The translations under genes and the position numbers were made by a program. The notes under the pieces were generated by a model. That model had not been told where the DNA came from. It saw only the letters and a list, made by a program, of their open reading frames with translations, and made no database searches. A stretch of 64,000 nucleotides of DNA, taken from NCBI GenBank assembly GCA_900129675.1, contig FSRD01000001.1, positions 5,507,501-5,571,500 on the forward strand, given 5' to 3'. The DNA comes from Bradyrhizobium erythrophlei. Its GTDB lineage: Bacteria > Pseudomonadota > Alphaproteobacteria > Rhizobiales > Xanthobacteraceae. Below, one piece after another: positions 34,895-43,738 of this stretch; the first letter of the stretch is position 1, and every line of letters begins with the position of its first letter.

Positions 34895-35058
34895 GATGCA
34901 AAGGTGCCTGAGCCGATCGCCGCCGAACATATGTCTGCCGGAAAATTGATGCATGTGCTGGAGCCGTTCGCGCCGACGGCGCCGCGCGTCTTTCTCTACT
35001 ATCCCAGCCGCCGTCGGATAATGCCGAAGCTGCGCGCCTTCATCGATCATGTAGGGGC
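34895..35058 (+). pseudogene. LysR-type regulator C-terminal fragment
   Basis: Reads VPEPIAAEHMSAGKLMHVLE, then VFLYYPSRRRIMPKLRAFID, the end of a LysR effector-binding domain. The DNA-binding domain is absent. It runs into unrelated sequence at both ends. Confidence 0.6.
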
Positions 35059-35117
35059 CGTTCGGACGCCGCCGACAAGGCTCGGATTCGCGTTGACAAA
35101 AGGCGAACCCGACCTCT

Positions 35118-35485
35118 GAAGAGAGGCTGATCCATCAGCCGGCGCTGCCGCCCTATATGCGCCGCTCTAAATCGATCGAGACGCTGCTGCCTATCCTTTA
35201 CCTGAAGGGTATCTCGACCGGCGACTTCTCCGAGGCGCTGGCGGTGGCAGAGGCGCGATCTGTCGGCGAAACGTCACGTCTACATCTGGGCCGATGGCAT
35301 CCATCTCCAGGCACGCCTCGAAGACGAAAAGCAGTGCATCCTGGTGCTGATTGGCGCGACGCCGGAAGGCCGCAAGGAACTGGTCGGCTTCACCGATGGC
35401 GCCCGCGAGAGCGCGCAGGACTGGCGCGATCTGCTGCTCGAACTGAAGCGGCGGGGGCTCGACGTGCCGCCGCGCGGCGGAAGGT
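35118..35485 (+). pseudogene. IS256-family transposase fragment
   Basis: PALPPYMRRSKSIETLLPIL, then YLKGISTGDFSEAL, is the middle of an IS256 transposase. After an internal deletion near 35245 the frame changes and continues HVYIWADGIHLQARLEDEKQ and GATPEGRKELVGFTDGARES, including the first catalytic Asp. It ends at LDVPPR. Both ends are missing. Confidence 0.7.
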
Positions 35486-35592
35486 TGCTGAGGGCTGTCG
35501 TTTCGAGAAGGCGGTCAAGGCAAACGGTGACACGATTCCTGTTCGTGGCGGTAGAGCTAGGCTCGGGAAGCAGCCGTGAGGGCTTTGCCACT

Positions 35593-35853
35593 TTACTCTT
35601 TTTGACCAGTTGGGATCGCGCCTGGGGCGGGCGGGGTGGTTTCGGTCGTTGGCGCGGCGCCTCTAAGTTCCGCCGCGTTCGCGCAGTCGCCGGCCCAAAG
35701 CTTGGTGCCTTTAACCGTCGCGACGAACTTGCAGCCCATTGGCTCTTTCGGCTTCACCTGGGCCGGCGGCTTGTTGCCGGGTTTGGGCGGTGGAGTTTGA
35801 GCGAATGCGGTCGCCGCAAAGCAGACCGTGAAGAGAACCAGGAACGCCCGCAT
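35593..35853 (-). CDS. Small exported protein, cassette copy 1
   Basis: 86 residues with a signal peptide (AFAQ cut near 19), a Pro/Lys-rich linker, then MGCKFVATVKGTKLWAGDCA, with two Cys that may form a disulfide. It is about 65 percent identical by eye to the protein at 61700-61963. In both places it follows the same small gene two bases downstream. Periplasmic, function unknown. Confidence 0.65.
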   Translation of the reverse strand: MRAFLVLFTVCFAATAFAQTPPPKPGNKPPAQVKPKEPMGCKFVATVKGTKLWAGDCANAAELRGAAPTTETTPPAPGAIPTGQKE

Positions 35854-35855
35854 AG

Positions 35856-36035
35856 CTACTTTCCTCTCGCCTTTTGCCCGCGCGGAACAATATCTTTCAG
35901 CGTGTCTATGCGGGTCTGAAACCTTCCGATCTGCTGAAAAGCCTTGTGCCGCTCCTCGCCCGGCGGAAGTTCACGGGCAAGCGCCAACAGCTTTGCTGCG
36001 ATTTCTTCTAACTCCCGCAGCCGCTCCGCATTCAT
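35856..36035 (-). CDS. Small helical protein, cassette copy 1
   Basis: 59 residues, ELEEIAAKLLALARELPPGE, then ERHKAFQQIGRFQTRI; two amphipathic helices. The ATG at 36035 follows GAAGGTCAA. It is nearly the same as the protein at 61966-62145. It is the first gene of the duplicated two-gene unit. Its upstream region is shared with the divergent double-glycine peptide gene. Confidence 0.65.
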   Translation of the reverse strand: MNAERLRELEEIAAKLLALARELPPGEERHKAFQQIGRFQTRIDTLKDIVPRGQKARGK

Positions 36036-36087
36036 TTGACCTTCGCCTTCAGCCCGCTGCCGCCTTGTCATCTATGTAACCCACAAG

Positions 36088-36101
36088 GTGACGCGAGTCA
36101 C
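36088..36101. promoter_or_regulatory. Perfect inverted repeat between divergent genes
   Basis: GTGAC GCGA GTCAC, a 5-bp inverted repeat with a 4-base spacer. This is the layout of a Crp/Fnr-type site, though not the FixK consensus. It lies 53 bases left of the minus-strand start and 79 bases before the peptide start. Confidence 0.35.
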
Positions 36102-36179
36102 ATAACGCAACCGCGAACTGACGTATTCCTGTCGCCACGAGCTGAGGAATGGTCCTCATCGAAGAGGCAGGGGAATGAC

Positions 36180-36362
36180 ATGAGCAAGCTGAACAACGGC
36201 GTTCGTGAACTGAACATCGACGAACTCGACCAGGTGAGCGGCGGCAACCGTAGCCAGGTGAACGACCCGTGGTATCGCGGCCCGAAGTTGGGTGCACCGC
36301 AAGGCTCGATTGCGCAGGGCGATACGCTCGACAACACGCTGACCTTCGACCAACTGCCGTGA
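36180..36362 (+). CDS. Double-glycine leader peptide (bacteriocin-like)
   Basis: 60 residues. The N-terminal part (about 1-22) reads RELNIDELDQVSGG, the conserved leader of class II bacteriocins and related secreted peptides. Such leaders are cut after GG by a C39 peptidase ABC exporter. The predicted mature peptide of about 38 residues is polar, with Pro, Gly, Gln and one Trp and no Cys. No exporter or immunity gene is nearby. AGGGGAATGAC precedes the ATG. It could instead be a regulatory peptide. Confidence 0.65.
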   Translation: MSKLNNGVRELNIDELDQVSGGNRSQVNDPWYRGPKLGAPQGSIAQGDTLDNTLTFDQLP

Positions 36363-36780
36363 CCGGGGAGGCCGCCAAGTGAAGCGGCCCTCTTCACGTG
36401 GGGCGCGGCGACGGCGGCCGGGCGGCGGCACAGACTCTCTCATGCGCTGGCGCACCAGCCGCCTTCCTAGAGTCACGGCGGGCTCGTTTGCGGCTGATGT
36501 ATGCAGCGCTGGCCGGATCGTCGGCTCAGCCCGCGGGCCGCCAGGCGAGGGCATCGCCGGGGCACCGGCCCACATAATCGCGTTCCAACCTTCGCACATG
36601 CAGCCGGTCGGCCTCACGGATTTTCGCCTCGGTGCTGGCTGGCGTGGATCCCGAGTGCGTATCGGATGGCGGTCGGCACGCTCAATCTCGGACTTGGGCC
36701 GACTCGTTTTCCTCTGCAGTGGACTCGCTTTCTGCTGCAATACGCACCAATCCTGTTGGCGCGATAATTGAGACTGGTTT
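36363..36780. other. Intergenic stretch left of the IS1634 element
   Basis: About 420 bases with no recognised gene. Open frames on both strands look like chance. Confidence 0.4.
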
Positions 36781-38748
36781 TCTAGTCCGAAGTTTTCGCG
36801 TGGGAAGTGTGCAAGGGATTGATCCGACTCGATAAGTTGACGGTCGGTGTTTTCAATTACTGGACACGCAGCGGGTCGAGATCGAGCAGCTTGAACGCGG
36901 CCTCCTGGAGGGAGGTAGGTCTGGAATGGAGCGTGAAGCGGTGCTTGGCGTGAAGGGGCACGCGCATCGTGTTTCGGACCAGCGTGCCGAGATGGGCGAT
37001 GAGCGCATTGAAGCTCATGACGTGATGGCCGTCGGCTGATCGCTTTGTTGCCTTCTTGGCCTTCGCCGCCTCAGATGGTTCGGTCTTGGCGACGGGAGAC
37101 GTCCGTTCTCCCCGGGCGGCCTCAAGGTCGGTGTCGTGGAACAACAGCGGCGCCAAGGCGTCTCGCAAGTGCCATTCGACGTGATAGGCCAGCATGCACA
37201 GGAAGACATGGGCCCGCACGTGCTGTGCCGTCCAGTGGCGGATCGGCCGTATTTCGAGATCGATGGTTTTCATGGACCGGAAGCTGCGTTCGACTCGCGA
37301 CAGGTCCTTGTAGGCCTGAACCGCCTCTGCAGCGTCGAGATGCCCAGCGGATATGCTGGTCCGGATGACGTAGATGCCGTCGAGGCGAGCCTCTTCCTCG
37401 ATCTGCTCGATCCGTCGCTGCCATGAGAGATAGCCATCGGCCACTTCGACGTCGAAGTGCTTGGCCATCTTCTTGCGGTCCAAAACCGCACCGACCGCCA
37501 TGCCGATCTGGGCGGAACTACGCAACGGAGAGTGTTTGCGCTGGACCTGTGCCTGAACCCGAGCAAGTTCGTGCTCGGTCGCGGCCAGCAGATCCTCGCG
37601 CTTGCGGGCTCGTTCGGCCGCCAGATCGCGATTGCGACAGACGATCAGCCGCTCGCCCGGGAACAAGTCAGGGGCGCTGATCTCGGCGAGATCGCGGTCA
37701 TCGAACAGCGACAGCTGCAGCGGCCCGTTCTCCGCCGCCAACGCCTGGATCGCCGGCGCGCGTAGGCAGGTGATCCAATCAACTCCTGCCGGCTTCAGAT
37801 CATCGCGGATGCGCGCCGAGGTGATCATTCCCCGATCGCCAACCAACACCATGCGGCTGATTCCGAAGCGATCCTTGATCTTTTCGACTTGAGAGCTCAG
37901 CGTCTTCGGGTCGGCCGTATTGCCGTCAAAGACTTCAACCGCAATCGGCAGCCCCTCGCGCGTACAGAGCAGCCCGTAGACAATCTGCGGCCGATCGCGC
38001 CGGTGATCGCGGCTGTGTCCATAGCGCGCCAGTGGACAGCAACGGCCCTCAAAGTAGGACGAACTGACGTCGTAGAGCACCAGCACGCCGTCCTGGAGAT
38101 GTCGCCGCGCCAAGCCGTTCTCGATCCGGCTCTGGCGATCGACCAGCCAATCGAGCGCCTCATAGGCCTCGCGCTCCTTCACCTTGCCCAGGCGCAGAAC
38201 CGATCCGAGGCTGGAGATTGCCGTCTCCTGATCCACCGCCCGTACAAAGCCAAGCTTCGAACGTGGCGCAATCAACCGATCCACGATCATGGCTACCACC
38301 AGATCGCAATGGCGCCGCGATGCCTCATCCTTCGTCGTGCTTAAAATCAGCCGATCCAGTGCAATTCTGCGGATCGTCCCGAGCGCCGCTGCAACATGAC
38401 CGTGAGGCAACGAGCGCTCGATTTGAATCTCGTCCGGTCCGGTGCCAATCACCGTACCGCCCTTGAGCAGAGCCTTCAGTCCGCCGATCAAATCCACCGG
38501 CAGCTTGCTCAGATTGGCCAAGGTCCGCTTCTGCGCTCGGCCATGCTCGTCGCGATACGCCTCCCGCAACAGCACCGCGGGCGGCGAGCCTCGATTGGGA
38601 ATCGTCTCGATAAACATTCCCGGATCGAATCACATCTCGACTGATTTGGGAATCCCATTACATGGATACAAACTGAAAACTACTTTCCGCCCATCCGCCC
38701 GAAAGGATTCGTCTTTCAGGTCAAACCAAGCGCAAACTTCGGTCTAGT
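36781..38748 (-). mobile_element. IS1634-family element (1956 bp) with 6-bp target duplications
   Basis: TCTAGT occurs exactly at 36781-36786 and 38743-38748. Just inside are imperfect inverted repeats CCGAAGTTTTCGCG (left) and, on the other strand, CCGAAGTTTGCGCT (right). One transposase gene fills the 1956 bases between. The intact duplications point to a recent simple insertion. Confidence 0.85.
36857..38617 (-). CDS. IS1634-family transposase
   Basis: 586 residues. DDE-type motifs: VLYDVSSSYFEG (first Asp), MVLVGDRGMITSARIR (second Asp) and the late RVERSFRSMKTIDLEIRPI with Glu, followed by VRAHVFLCMLAYHVEWHL. It is a full-length cut-and-paste transposase of the IS4-like superfamily. The N-terminus MFIETIPNRGSPPAVLLREA is usual for IS1634. 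No lesion seen. Confidence 0.85.
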   Translation of the reverse strand: MFIETIPNRGSPPAVLLREAYRDEHGRAQKRTLANLSKLPVDLIGGLKALLKGGTVIGTGPDEIQIERSLPHGHVAAALGTIRRIALDRLILSTTKDEASRRHCDLVVAMIVDRLIAPRSKLGFVRAVDQETAISSLGSVLRLGKVKEREAYEALDWLVDRQSRIENGLARRHLQDGVLVLYDVSSSYFEGRCCPLARYGHSRDHRRDRPQIVYGLLCTREGLPIAVEVFDGNTADPKTLSSQVEKIKDRFGISRMVLVGDRGMITSARIRDDLKPAGVDWITCLRAPAIQALAAENGPLQLSLFDDRDLAEISAPDLFPGERLIVCRNRDLAAERARKREDLLAATEHELARVQAQVQRKHSPLRSSAQIGMAVGAVLDRKKMAKHFDVEVADGYLSWQRRIEQIEEEARLDGIYVIRTSISAGHLDAAEAVQAYKDLSRVERSFRSMKTIDLEIRPIRHWTAQHVRAHVFLCMLAYHVEWHLRDALAPLLFHDTDLEAARGERTSPVAKTEPSEAAKAKKATKRSADGHHVMSFNALIAHLGTLVRNTMRVPLHAKHRFTLHSRPTSLQEAAFKLLDLDPLRVQ

Positions 38749-39015
38749 GATGGATTCCACCAGCAGCTCACATGAGTGTGCTCCCGACGCGTCCTGTCTC
38801 CTTGCGTCGGAAACAGCCAGCAGACGGTGTCGATCCGGCGCGCTCGAATGGCCGGGGAGCAGGGGGCCATGATCTACAACGTCATGATCGAAAAAGGCGC
38901 TCGCAGACAGGCGATCAGCGTGGGCCGTCGCATAGCCCGCCGTTTTCGTCGGTCCATCGGTGGCCCGATGCGAGAGGACTCGAGCCGGAACAGCCCGCGG
39001 ATGCCGTGCAGCGAG
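38749..39015. other. Scar region right of the IS1634 element
   Basis: About 270 bases between the IS1634 right duplication and an older transposase remnant. No supported gene. Confidence 0.35.
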
Positions 39016-39160
39016 TTAAACCTCGGTGCGGTGCTTAACGCCGAGCGACGCGAGCACGTCGCTGAGCGATTTGGAACCAAAGTCTGGACACTTGTCCGTT
39101 ACGATCTGCTTGGGGACTCCGAATTTCAAAAACTCCCGCTTTAGCATCTCTGATATTGGG
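39016..39160 (-). pseudogene. rve-type transposase fragment
   Basis: Reads MLKREFLKFGVPKQIVTDKC, then PDFGSKSLSDVLASLGVKHR, the region around the second catalytic Asp of an integrase-core transposase. The usual VTDNGPDF has become VTDKCPDF. Both ends are missing. Confidence 0.55.
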
Positions 39161-39601
39161 GTCCCCTCGGCGTTCACTGACCCTCGACGAAGAACCCTCG
39201 AGGAGCCATTCTTCGTGGCGCGCGTTGCCATCATTCCAAGCCTCCGTGTTTTCCGTCAGCTCTGCATGATCATCGAACTCACAAGACCGTTTTCAGGTTA
39301 GGGCGCCGTTCGTCAGAAATGGCCGGGCCGACCCAGCCGTCCGGGCACCCGAACGCGATTCCGGACTGCGGACCAACACGCCCTCAAGGTAAGGTCTTGC
39401 TCCGATCCGGGTAAATTACGGCCTCGGATACTCTCTTGGAAGTGCAGGAATCCTCAGCAGTAGAGCACGAATGACTCAGATCGAACCCGAAACGACAGGA
39501 TTGACTATCTACGTCGGAGGGTATCCGGATTATCGTGTGGAATGACATCACGGGCGTGCGATCGCTGAGGCCCTCCGGGCGCAAAACACCATTGAGACGG
39601 C
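39161..39601. other. Intergenic stretch before the ATPase gene end
   Basis: About 440 bases with no recognised gene, RNA or repeat. Confidence 0.4.
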
Positions 39602-41038
39602 TCAAGGGCCCGAAGGGCCATTCCGTCCGTATGCGGCCGCTTTGACAAGTTCTTCGGTTCCGATCAGCTGAATACTTGCGTCCGTGGCCGCCAGTTTCTG
39701 AAGACCAACGGTAAAGCCCTTTCGGGAGAAATATACGGTGTTTTGCGTCCTCCCCTCCGTGAAGAATTTGGATTTGGAGATATTATCAAGCAGATCCCGA
39801 TGTATCGACTCACCCACAAGGGCGTTCTCCCACTTGCATTCGCCGAAGAGCCTCGACTGATCCAGGAGGCTGCCAGCGATATCGATGTCGAAGTCGGGTC
39901 CCCAGATCTTGCCTATCTCCGACGCCGGTGCACCGAAACGTTCCTGTGCGTGCATACGGATGTGCTCGCGACAAACCTGCTCAAACGCCCAGCCCATGTA
40001 CTCTGCGAGATAAGGCTGGATCTGTCGTTCGAAGACTTGCCCTCCGAATCCGAGGGAGATAGGGGACACGTTGGGCAGAATGAATCTGTAGTAAAATCGG
40101 AACAGCGGATCGCTTACGTAGTACCTGTTGTCCCGTGAATTTTCGGCTGCATTGAGCGAGCGAACGCGCTCGATGATCTTCATTCGGATCAGAGGTTCGA
40201 GATAGGGCGTTATCTGCGCCGTGTCCTTGATGCCGGGCACCCGATTTACGACTTGGCCGAGCTTCGTTCCGCCGCGGGCGATGGCGGCGACGATCGACGC
40301 GTACCGGCGCGGCTCCTTGAGCTCCGACTGCAACAGGAACTCGGGCTCTTCGAACAGAGCGCCGGTCTTCGACAATAGTAGCCGGTCAATATTCTCCCGA
40401 AGAGGAGCGTTAGGGTCGCACATCTGCAGATAGTATGGGATGCCGCCAAAGATCGCGTAGGCCGTGATCTGCTCGGCGGCAGGATAGTCGGGGAGGAATT
40501 CGACGGCTTCCCGTAGGCTCATCGGCTCCAAGGGGAGCGAAAAGGTCCTCCTCCCGTAGAGAGGATTACGCTCCGAAAGCAGGCTCTCCATGTGCCCGAT
40601 CAATGAACCGCAAAGCACGACCTTGAGGTTGCCCCGTTCCGCGGCCTTGCTGTCCCAAAACTTCTGGATGACCGAGGTCAGCGTATCCCTGCCGTCCAAC
40701 AGATATGGAAACTCGTCGACGATGACGACAAGCTTGCGGTGAGTCTCGGCAGCCCGGGCGAGATAGTGCAACACGCCTGTCCAGTCGCCGATGCCGTCGA
40801 GCAGGGGGTCGACTCCCAGGTTTCTTGCGATTTCCGCCTTGAAGGCCGCGAGGTTCAGAGATTCATCTACTTTCGTTGCTTGAAAATAGACAAACTTGCC
40901 GTGGCGTTCTGCCGCATGCTGCAGAAGCGTTGATTTTCCGACGCGACGACGGCCGTAGACGATAGCCAGCGAGGCTTGGTTAAGGCGAAACTCCCGGTCC
41001 AAACCCGCCAATTCTCGTTCTCGGCCGACAAACATCAT
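39602..41038 (-). CDS. Archaeal-type AAA ATPase with DUF234-like nuclease domain
   Basis: 478 residues. Walker A is YGRRRVGKST and Walker B VIVDEFPYLL. The C-terminal part holds IWGPDFDIDIAGSL and LFGECKWE, the D..(E)xK spacing of PD-(D/E)XK-type nuclease folds seen in DUF234 proteins. The family is widespread in archaea and patchy in bacteria; its role is unclear and it has been linked to mobile DNA and toxin-like systems. The ATG at 41038 follows AGG. Its promoter region is far more AT-rich than the surroundings, suggesting transfer. Confidence 0.75.
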   Translation of the reverse strand: MMFVGRERELAGLDREFRLNQASLAIVYGRRRVGKSTLLQHAAERHGKFVYFQATKVDESLNLAAFKAEIARNLGVDPLLDGIGDWTGVLHYLARAAETHRKLVVIVDEFPYLLDGRDTLTSVIQKFWDSKAAERGNLKVVLCGSLIGHMESLLSERNPLYGRRTFSLPLEPMSLREAVEFLPDYPAAEQITAYAIFGGIPYYLQMCDPNAPLRENIDRLLLSKTGALFEEPEFLLQSELKEPRRYASIVAAIARGGTKLGQVVNRVPGIKDTAQITPYLEPLIRMKIIERVRSLNAAENSRDNRYYVSDPLFRFYYRFILPNVSPISLGFGGQVFERQIQPYLAEYMGWAFEQVCREHIRMHAQERFGAPASEIGKIWGPDFDIDIAGSLLDQSRLFGECKWENALVGESIHRDLLDNISKSKFFTEGRTQNTVYFSRKGFTVGLQKLAATDASIQLIGTEELVKAAAYGRNGPSGP

Positions 41039-41064
41039 ATGCCTCATGCTTCAATATAATTCAT

Positions 41065-41092
41065 ATTATCATAATCTAGTTTATATTGGCAA
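41065..41092 (-). promoter_or_regulatory. Promoter of the DUF234-type ATPase gene
   Basis: On the minus strand: -35 TTGCCA (41092-41087), 16-base spacer, -10 GATAAT (41070-41065). It lies inside about 50 bases of AT-rich sequence. Confidence 0.5.
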
Positions 41093-41191
41093 GACATTTG
41101 CGAATTCCACACGGAAATCCGATAGCCGAAAATTCCGGACGACCTGTCCGCCAGGTCATGATCTTCGCGCCCGTCGACCGGAAGAAGGAGG

Positions 41192-41401
41192 AACGCGTAC
41201 CGACCGGGATCTTACCTCCGGCTGACCGATAGCTCCGGCCACGGACTGACGTTCTCGGCCCCCGTGAAAGACTTCAGGAAGGTTCCGACGGACGTCTTCG
41301 AGACCAAAATCCCGATGTCGCCGTTTGTGCAGGTTGTCGGATGCCGGGATGCCGAGATCCTGCCCAGCCTCGGACAGCCGCCGCTTGGCATGTCTGCTTA
41401 G
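41192..41401 (+). pseudogene. Unknown gene fragment without a start
   Basis: A frame ending in TAG at 41399-41401 reads YLRLTDSSGHGLTFSAPVKD, then PMSPFVQVVGCRDAEILPSL. It has the character of a real protein C-terminus, but no start codon and no family I know. Confidence 0.35.
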
Positions 41402-41612
41402 CGGGGAAGACCGGAAGTGAGCGGCGCGCTGTCAGAAGGACGCGATTGACCCTGTAGCGCGCGACGGCTGAACGCGGTCGGCAGCAGGCGTTGTATGAGG
41501 TCCGGGGCGCGCGCTGGAATACCTACGCGCAGTTGCGAGGTGCAGTAAGCGACTGGTTCTTGCGCGGCGGCATTCCCGGCGATCAACATCGCGGCTGGTT
41601 GATGACCCGCCG

Positions 41613-42206
41613 TTGTCGGAGTTGCTGAAGAAGGGCGAAACCTTAAGCGACGGAGTGGCTCGTTACCGTCACCGGCTGCGCGGCAGTCCGTGGCCGTCAT
41701 CGGTGGCCAAGGCAAAGATGCGCGAGCAGATCGAAGCGCTCGCCGCTGCCGCCGCACCGAATTGCGACAGCGCCATTGAGCACGGCTTGCCGATCGGCTT
41801 CGTGACCAAGGCCGTCTCCGCCATGGTGCGCAACGTCGAGGGGCCAGCAATCTCATTCGTTGAGAGCCCGGACGCATTAGGGCTGATGTGTTTTTTATTC
41901 CGTGATCAGATCGTCGTCCGCATTGAGCAGGAGTTGGACGCGCTCGCCGATGATGGCGCGGCCATGAGCGAGCGCGAACGGCAGGAAGCCGAAGCGCAGA
42001 TCATGGCCGACACGCTAATGATCGAGCGCGGTGAGTGTGCGCTGATCTGGGCCGCCGAAGCCAAGGGCGAGGTGATCGACTTCCGCAGCGACACGACAGC
42101 GCAAGCGGTGCTTGGCCTCCAGCTCGTCAACCAACCGCGCGCCAACCCGTCACCGAGAACGTCGCCGCACGCTGAATTGATCGGACGTGAAGGCACCGGC
42201 GAATAG
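41613..42206 (+). CDS. Hypothetical protein of Bradyrhizobium type
   Basis: About 197 residues. Sequence such as ETLSDGVARYRHRLRGSPWP, ALAAAAAPNCDSAIEHGLPI and MIERGECALIWAAEAKGEVI fits a soluble protein family I recall from Bradyrhizobium, function unknown. The only start available is TTG at 41613. The frame before it reads VDDPP, as if the original start lay a few codons upstream and was lost. Moderately confident that it is or was a gene. Confidence 0.55.
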   Translation: MSELLKKGETLSDGVARYRHRLRGSPWPSSVAKAKMREQIEALAAAAAPNCDSAIEHGLPIGFVTKAVSAMVRNVEGPAISFVESPDALGLMCFLFRDQIVVRIEQELDALADDGAAMSERERQEAEAQIMADTLMIERGECALIWAAEAKGEVIDFRSDTTAQAVLGLQLVNQPRANPSPRTSPHAELIGREGTGE

Positions 42207-42268
42207 GTGGGGGAACAGGCACGCAGGCGCGGTGTTCTACCTAAGAACCCAACCTTTCGAGGCCGTTC

Positions 42269-42529
42269 ATGACAAAATTTGCAATCCTTGGCGCAGGGGT
42301 ACTTGGCGCAGCGTTGCTAGCAACGACGCTCGCAGGTCCAGCGAGAGCGCAGGCCGTCGTCGAGGAGCCCGGGTACTGCGCGCAATATTATCCGACCGCG
42401 AACTGCCAGAACTACGGACCCGGCAACCCGCTCTATCCCAACGGTCTCTTCCGGAATGATTGGCAGGGCAGTTCTGCCCGGGTGTATCATCGCTACCACC
42501 GCCATCAGCGTCACCGTCAACACGGGTAA
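42269..42529 (+). CDS. Small exported protein
   Basis: 86 residues. The signal peptide MTKFAILGAGVLGAALLATT ends near ARAQ (residue 28). The mature part has two Cys (YCAQYYPTANCQ) and a His/Arg/Tyr-rich tail that could bind metal. Small periplasmic proteins like this are common in Bradyrhizobium; role unknown. Confidence 0.6.
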   Translation: MTKFAILGAGVLGAALLATTLAGPARAQAVVEEPGYCAQYYPTANCQNYGPGNPLYPNGLFRNDWQGSSARVYHRYHRHQRHRQHG

Positions 42530-42961
42530 GGAAGGCGGGATCGATCCCGAGCCTTGGCCCGCGAACTGGCTAATCCCCTTCGATTTGACTAGTCTCACGG
42601 CGAACAAGCGCTGCCCTTTCGAAGCGGCCGGGATCGCGACTGTCATTTTGAGCATGGCTCTAGTCGCCTGGCGCACCATCAGCCGATAGCGGTCATGCTT
42701 GATTTCATGAACCCAGAGCGGGCCGGACGGCGGCTTTCGCTTGCCTAGTGCGGAAGTGGTCGGCTTTAAGGGCGAGCGCTATAAACCTGCGTATAGGTCC
42801 GTGACCCCTTTAGATGCCCGACGTTTACCTACGTTCAATTGAGCCGCTGATCGCGATCGTCCTAGGCTGCATGCGTTGGAAAAGCACACCGGCTCATGAA
42901 GTGCGACGGTGAAAAAAGGATGATCGACGAACAGCGACGATAATACCGAGAGGAGACTACC
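42530..42961. other. Intergenic stretch with an uncertain frame
   Basis: About 430 bases. A frame ending at 42689 contains a short hydrophobic stretch (AGIATVILSMALVAW), but its only ATG lies inside the preceding gene, so I do not call it. Nothing else seen. Confidence 0.3.
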
Positions 42962-43183
42962 ATGCCCATCTGCTCCGAAAGTCTTAGATCTGGCAGAGCC
43001 GCGCGATGCGCAGTTTGTGATGGCAAGTTTGGTCTCGTCCGGCATTACTCGTGGCGAACCCCGCTTTGTTCCAAGAAGTGCGTTGATCGCTTCAGAGCTC
43101 GCCGGGCAAGTGACCGCAATTGGGTAGGCTGGCTCCAAATCGCCTTCGACCAGCTGCCAGAGTACCGCACGAGGGCCTTATGA
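42962..43183 (+). CDS. Small Cys-containing hypothetical protein
   Basis: 73 residues with CAVCDGKFGLVRHYSWRTPL, then CSKKCVDRFRARR: two CxxC-like pairs that probably bind zinc. A conserved small protein in Bradyrhizobium, function unknown. GAGAGGAGACTACC precedes the ATG. Its stop overlaps the next start (ATGA). Confidence 0.7.
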   Translation: MPICSESLRSGRAARCAVCDGKFGLVRHYSWRTPLCSKKCVDRFRARRASDRNWVGWLQIAFDQLPEYRTRAL

Positions 43184-43326
43184 CGTTCCGGATCTCACAA
43201 CGAGGCAAGGAATACTTAGAAGCAGAGCAGACTTTGCTCCGCGCTGCCCAAACAATGACCGACCAACACGTTGCGGGTCAGCTTAAGGCGCTTGCCGAGG
43301 ACTATGAGCGGCGCTTCGCATGTTGA
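43180..43326 (+). CDS. Small hypothetical protein coupled to the Cys protein
   Basis: 48 residues, MTFRISQRGKEYLEAEQTLL, then MTDQHVAGQLKALAEDYERR. Helical and soluble. Its ATG overlaps the upstream stop by four bases, so translation is probably coupled. Unknown function; the overlap argues that it is real. Confidence 0.6.
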   Translation: MTFRISQRGKEYLEAEQTLLRAAQTMTDQHVAGQLKALAEDYERRFAC

Positions 43327-43466
43327 TGCGGCCGAAGCATCCGTGCGATCAGCTGCTAGCGCTGAACGCGAGCGGCGTACATGACCTGATGGGCAGTTGC
43401 ATAAGTGCAGAGGAACCCGGATCATGATGAGATGCCAGAGGCAGCGCAAGCGATGCTGATGGGGCG

Positions 43467-43664
43467 ATGATGAGGTACAAACGCTGCCGCAACTGCGGTA
43501 TCGCGGTGACCCCGAACAAGCTCTATTGCGGTGCCTGCCTGCCTGTCGTGACGGCCGGGCGACCGAATTGTCGGCAGAACAGCGCAAACATGCAGCAGCG
43601 ACAGCGACAGGGTCCTATGGAGGGGGTGGGGGGCCTGCGGGGAACGCGCGACACCGATGGGTGA
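43467..43664 (+). CDS. Possible small zinc-ribbon protein
   Basis: 65 residues starting MMRYKRCRNCGIAVTPNKLY, then CGACLP. The two CxxC pairs are close together, as in a zinc ribbon. The second half is low-complexity and may be a replaced tail. The ribosome-binding site is weak. Confidence 0.4.
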   Translation: MMRYKRCRNCGIAVTPNKLYCGACLPVVTAGRPNCRQNSANMQQRQRQGPMEGVGGLRGTRDTDG

Positions 43665-43738
43665 ATATATTTGCAATTCATCACACCGCCCTAAATTACG
43701 TACCGTCTGTTACACAAAGGCGGCGCGCGGTGTGGACC

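Noticed and set aside
36379..36771. Possible downstream genes for the double-glycine peptide
   Set aside because: The open frames after 36362 have no membrane segments or transporter motifs and look like chance.
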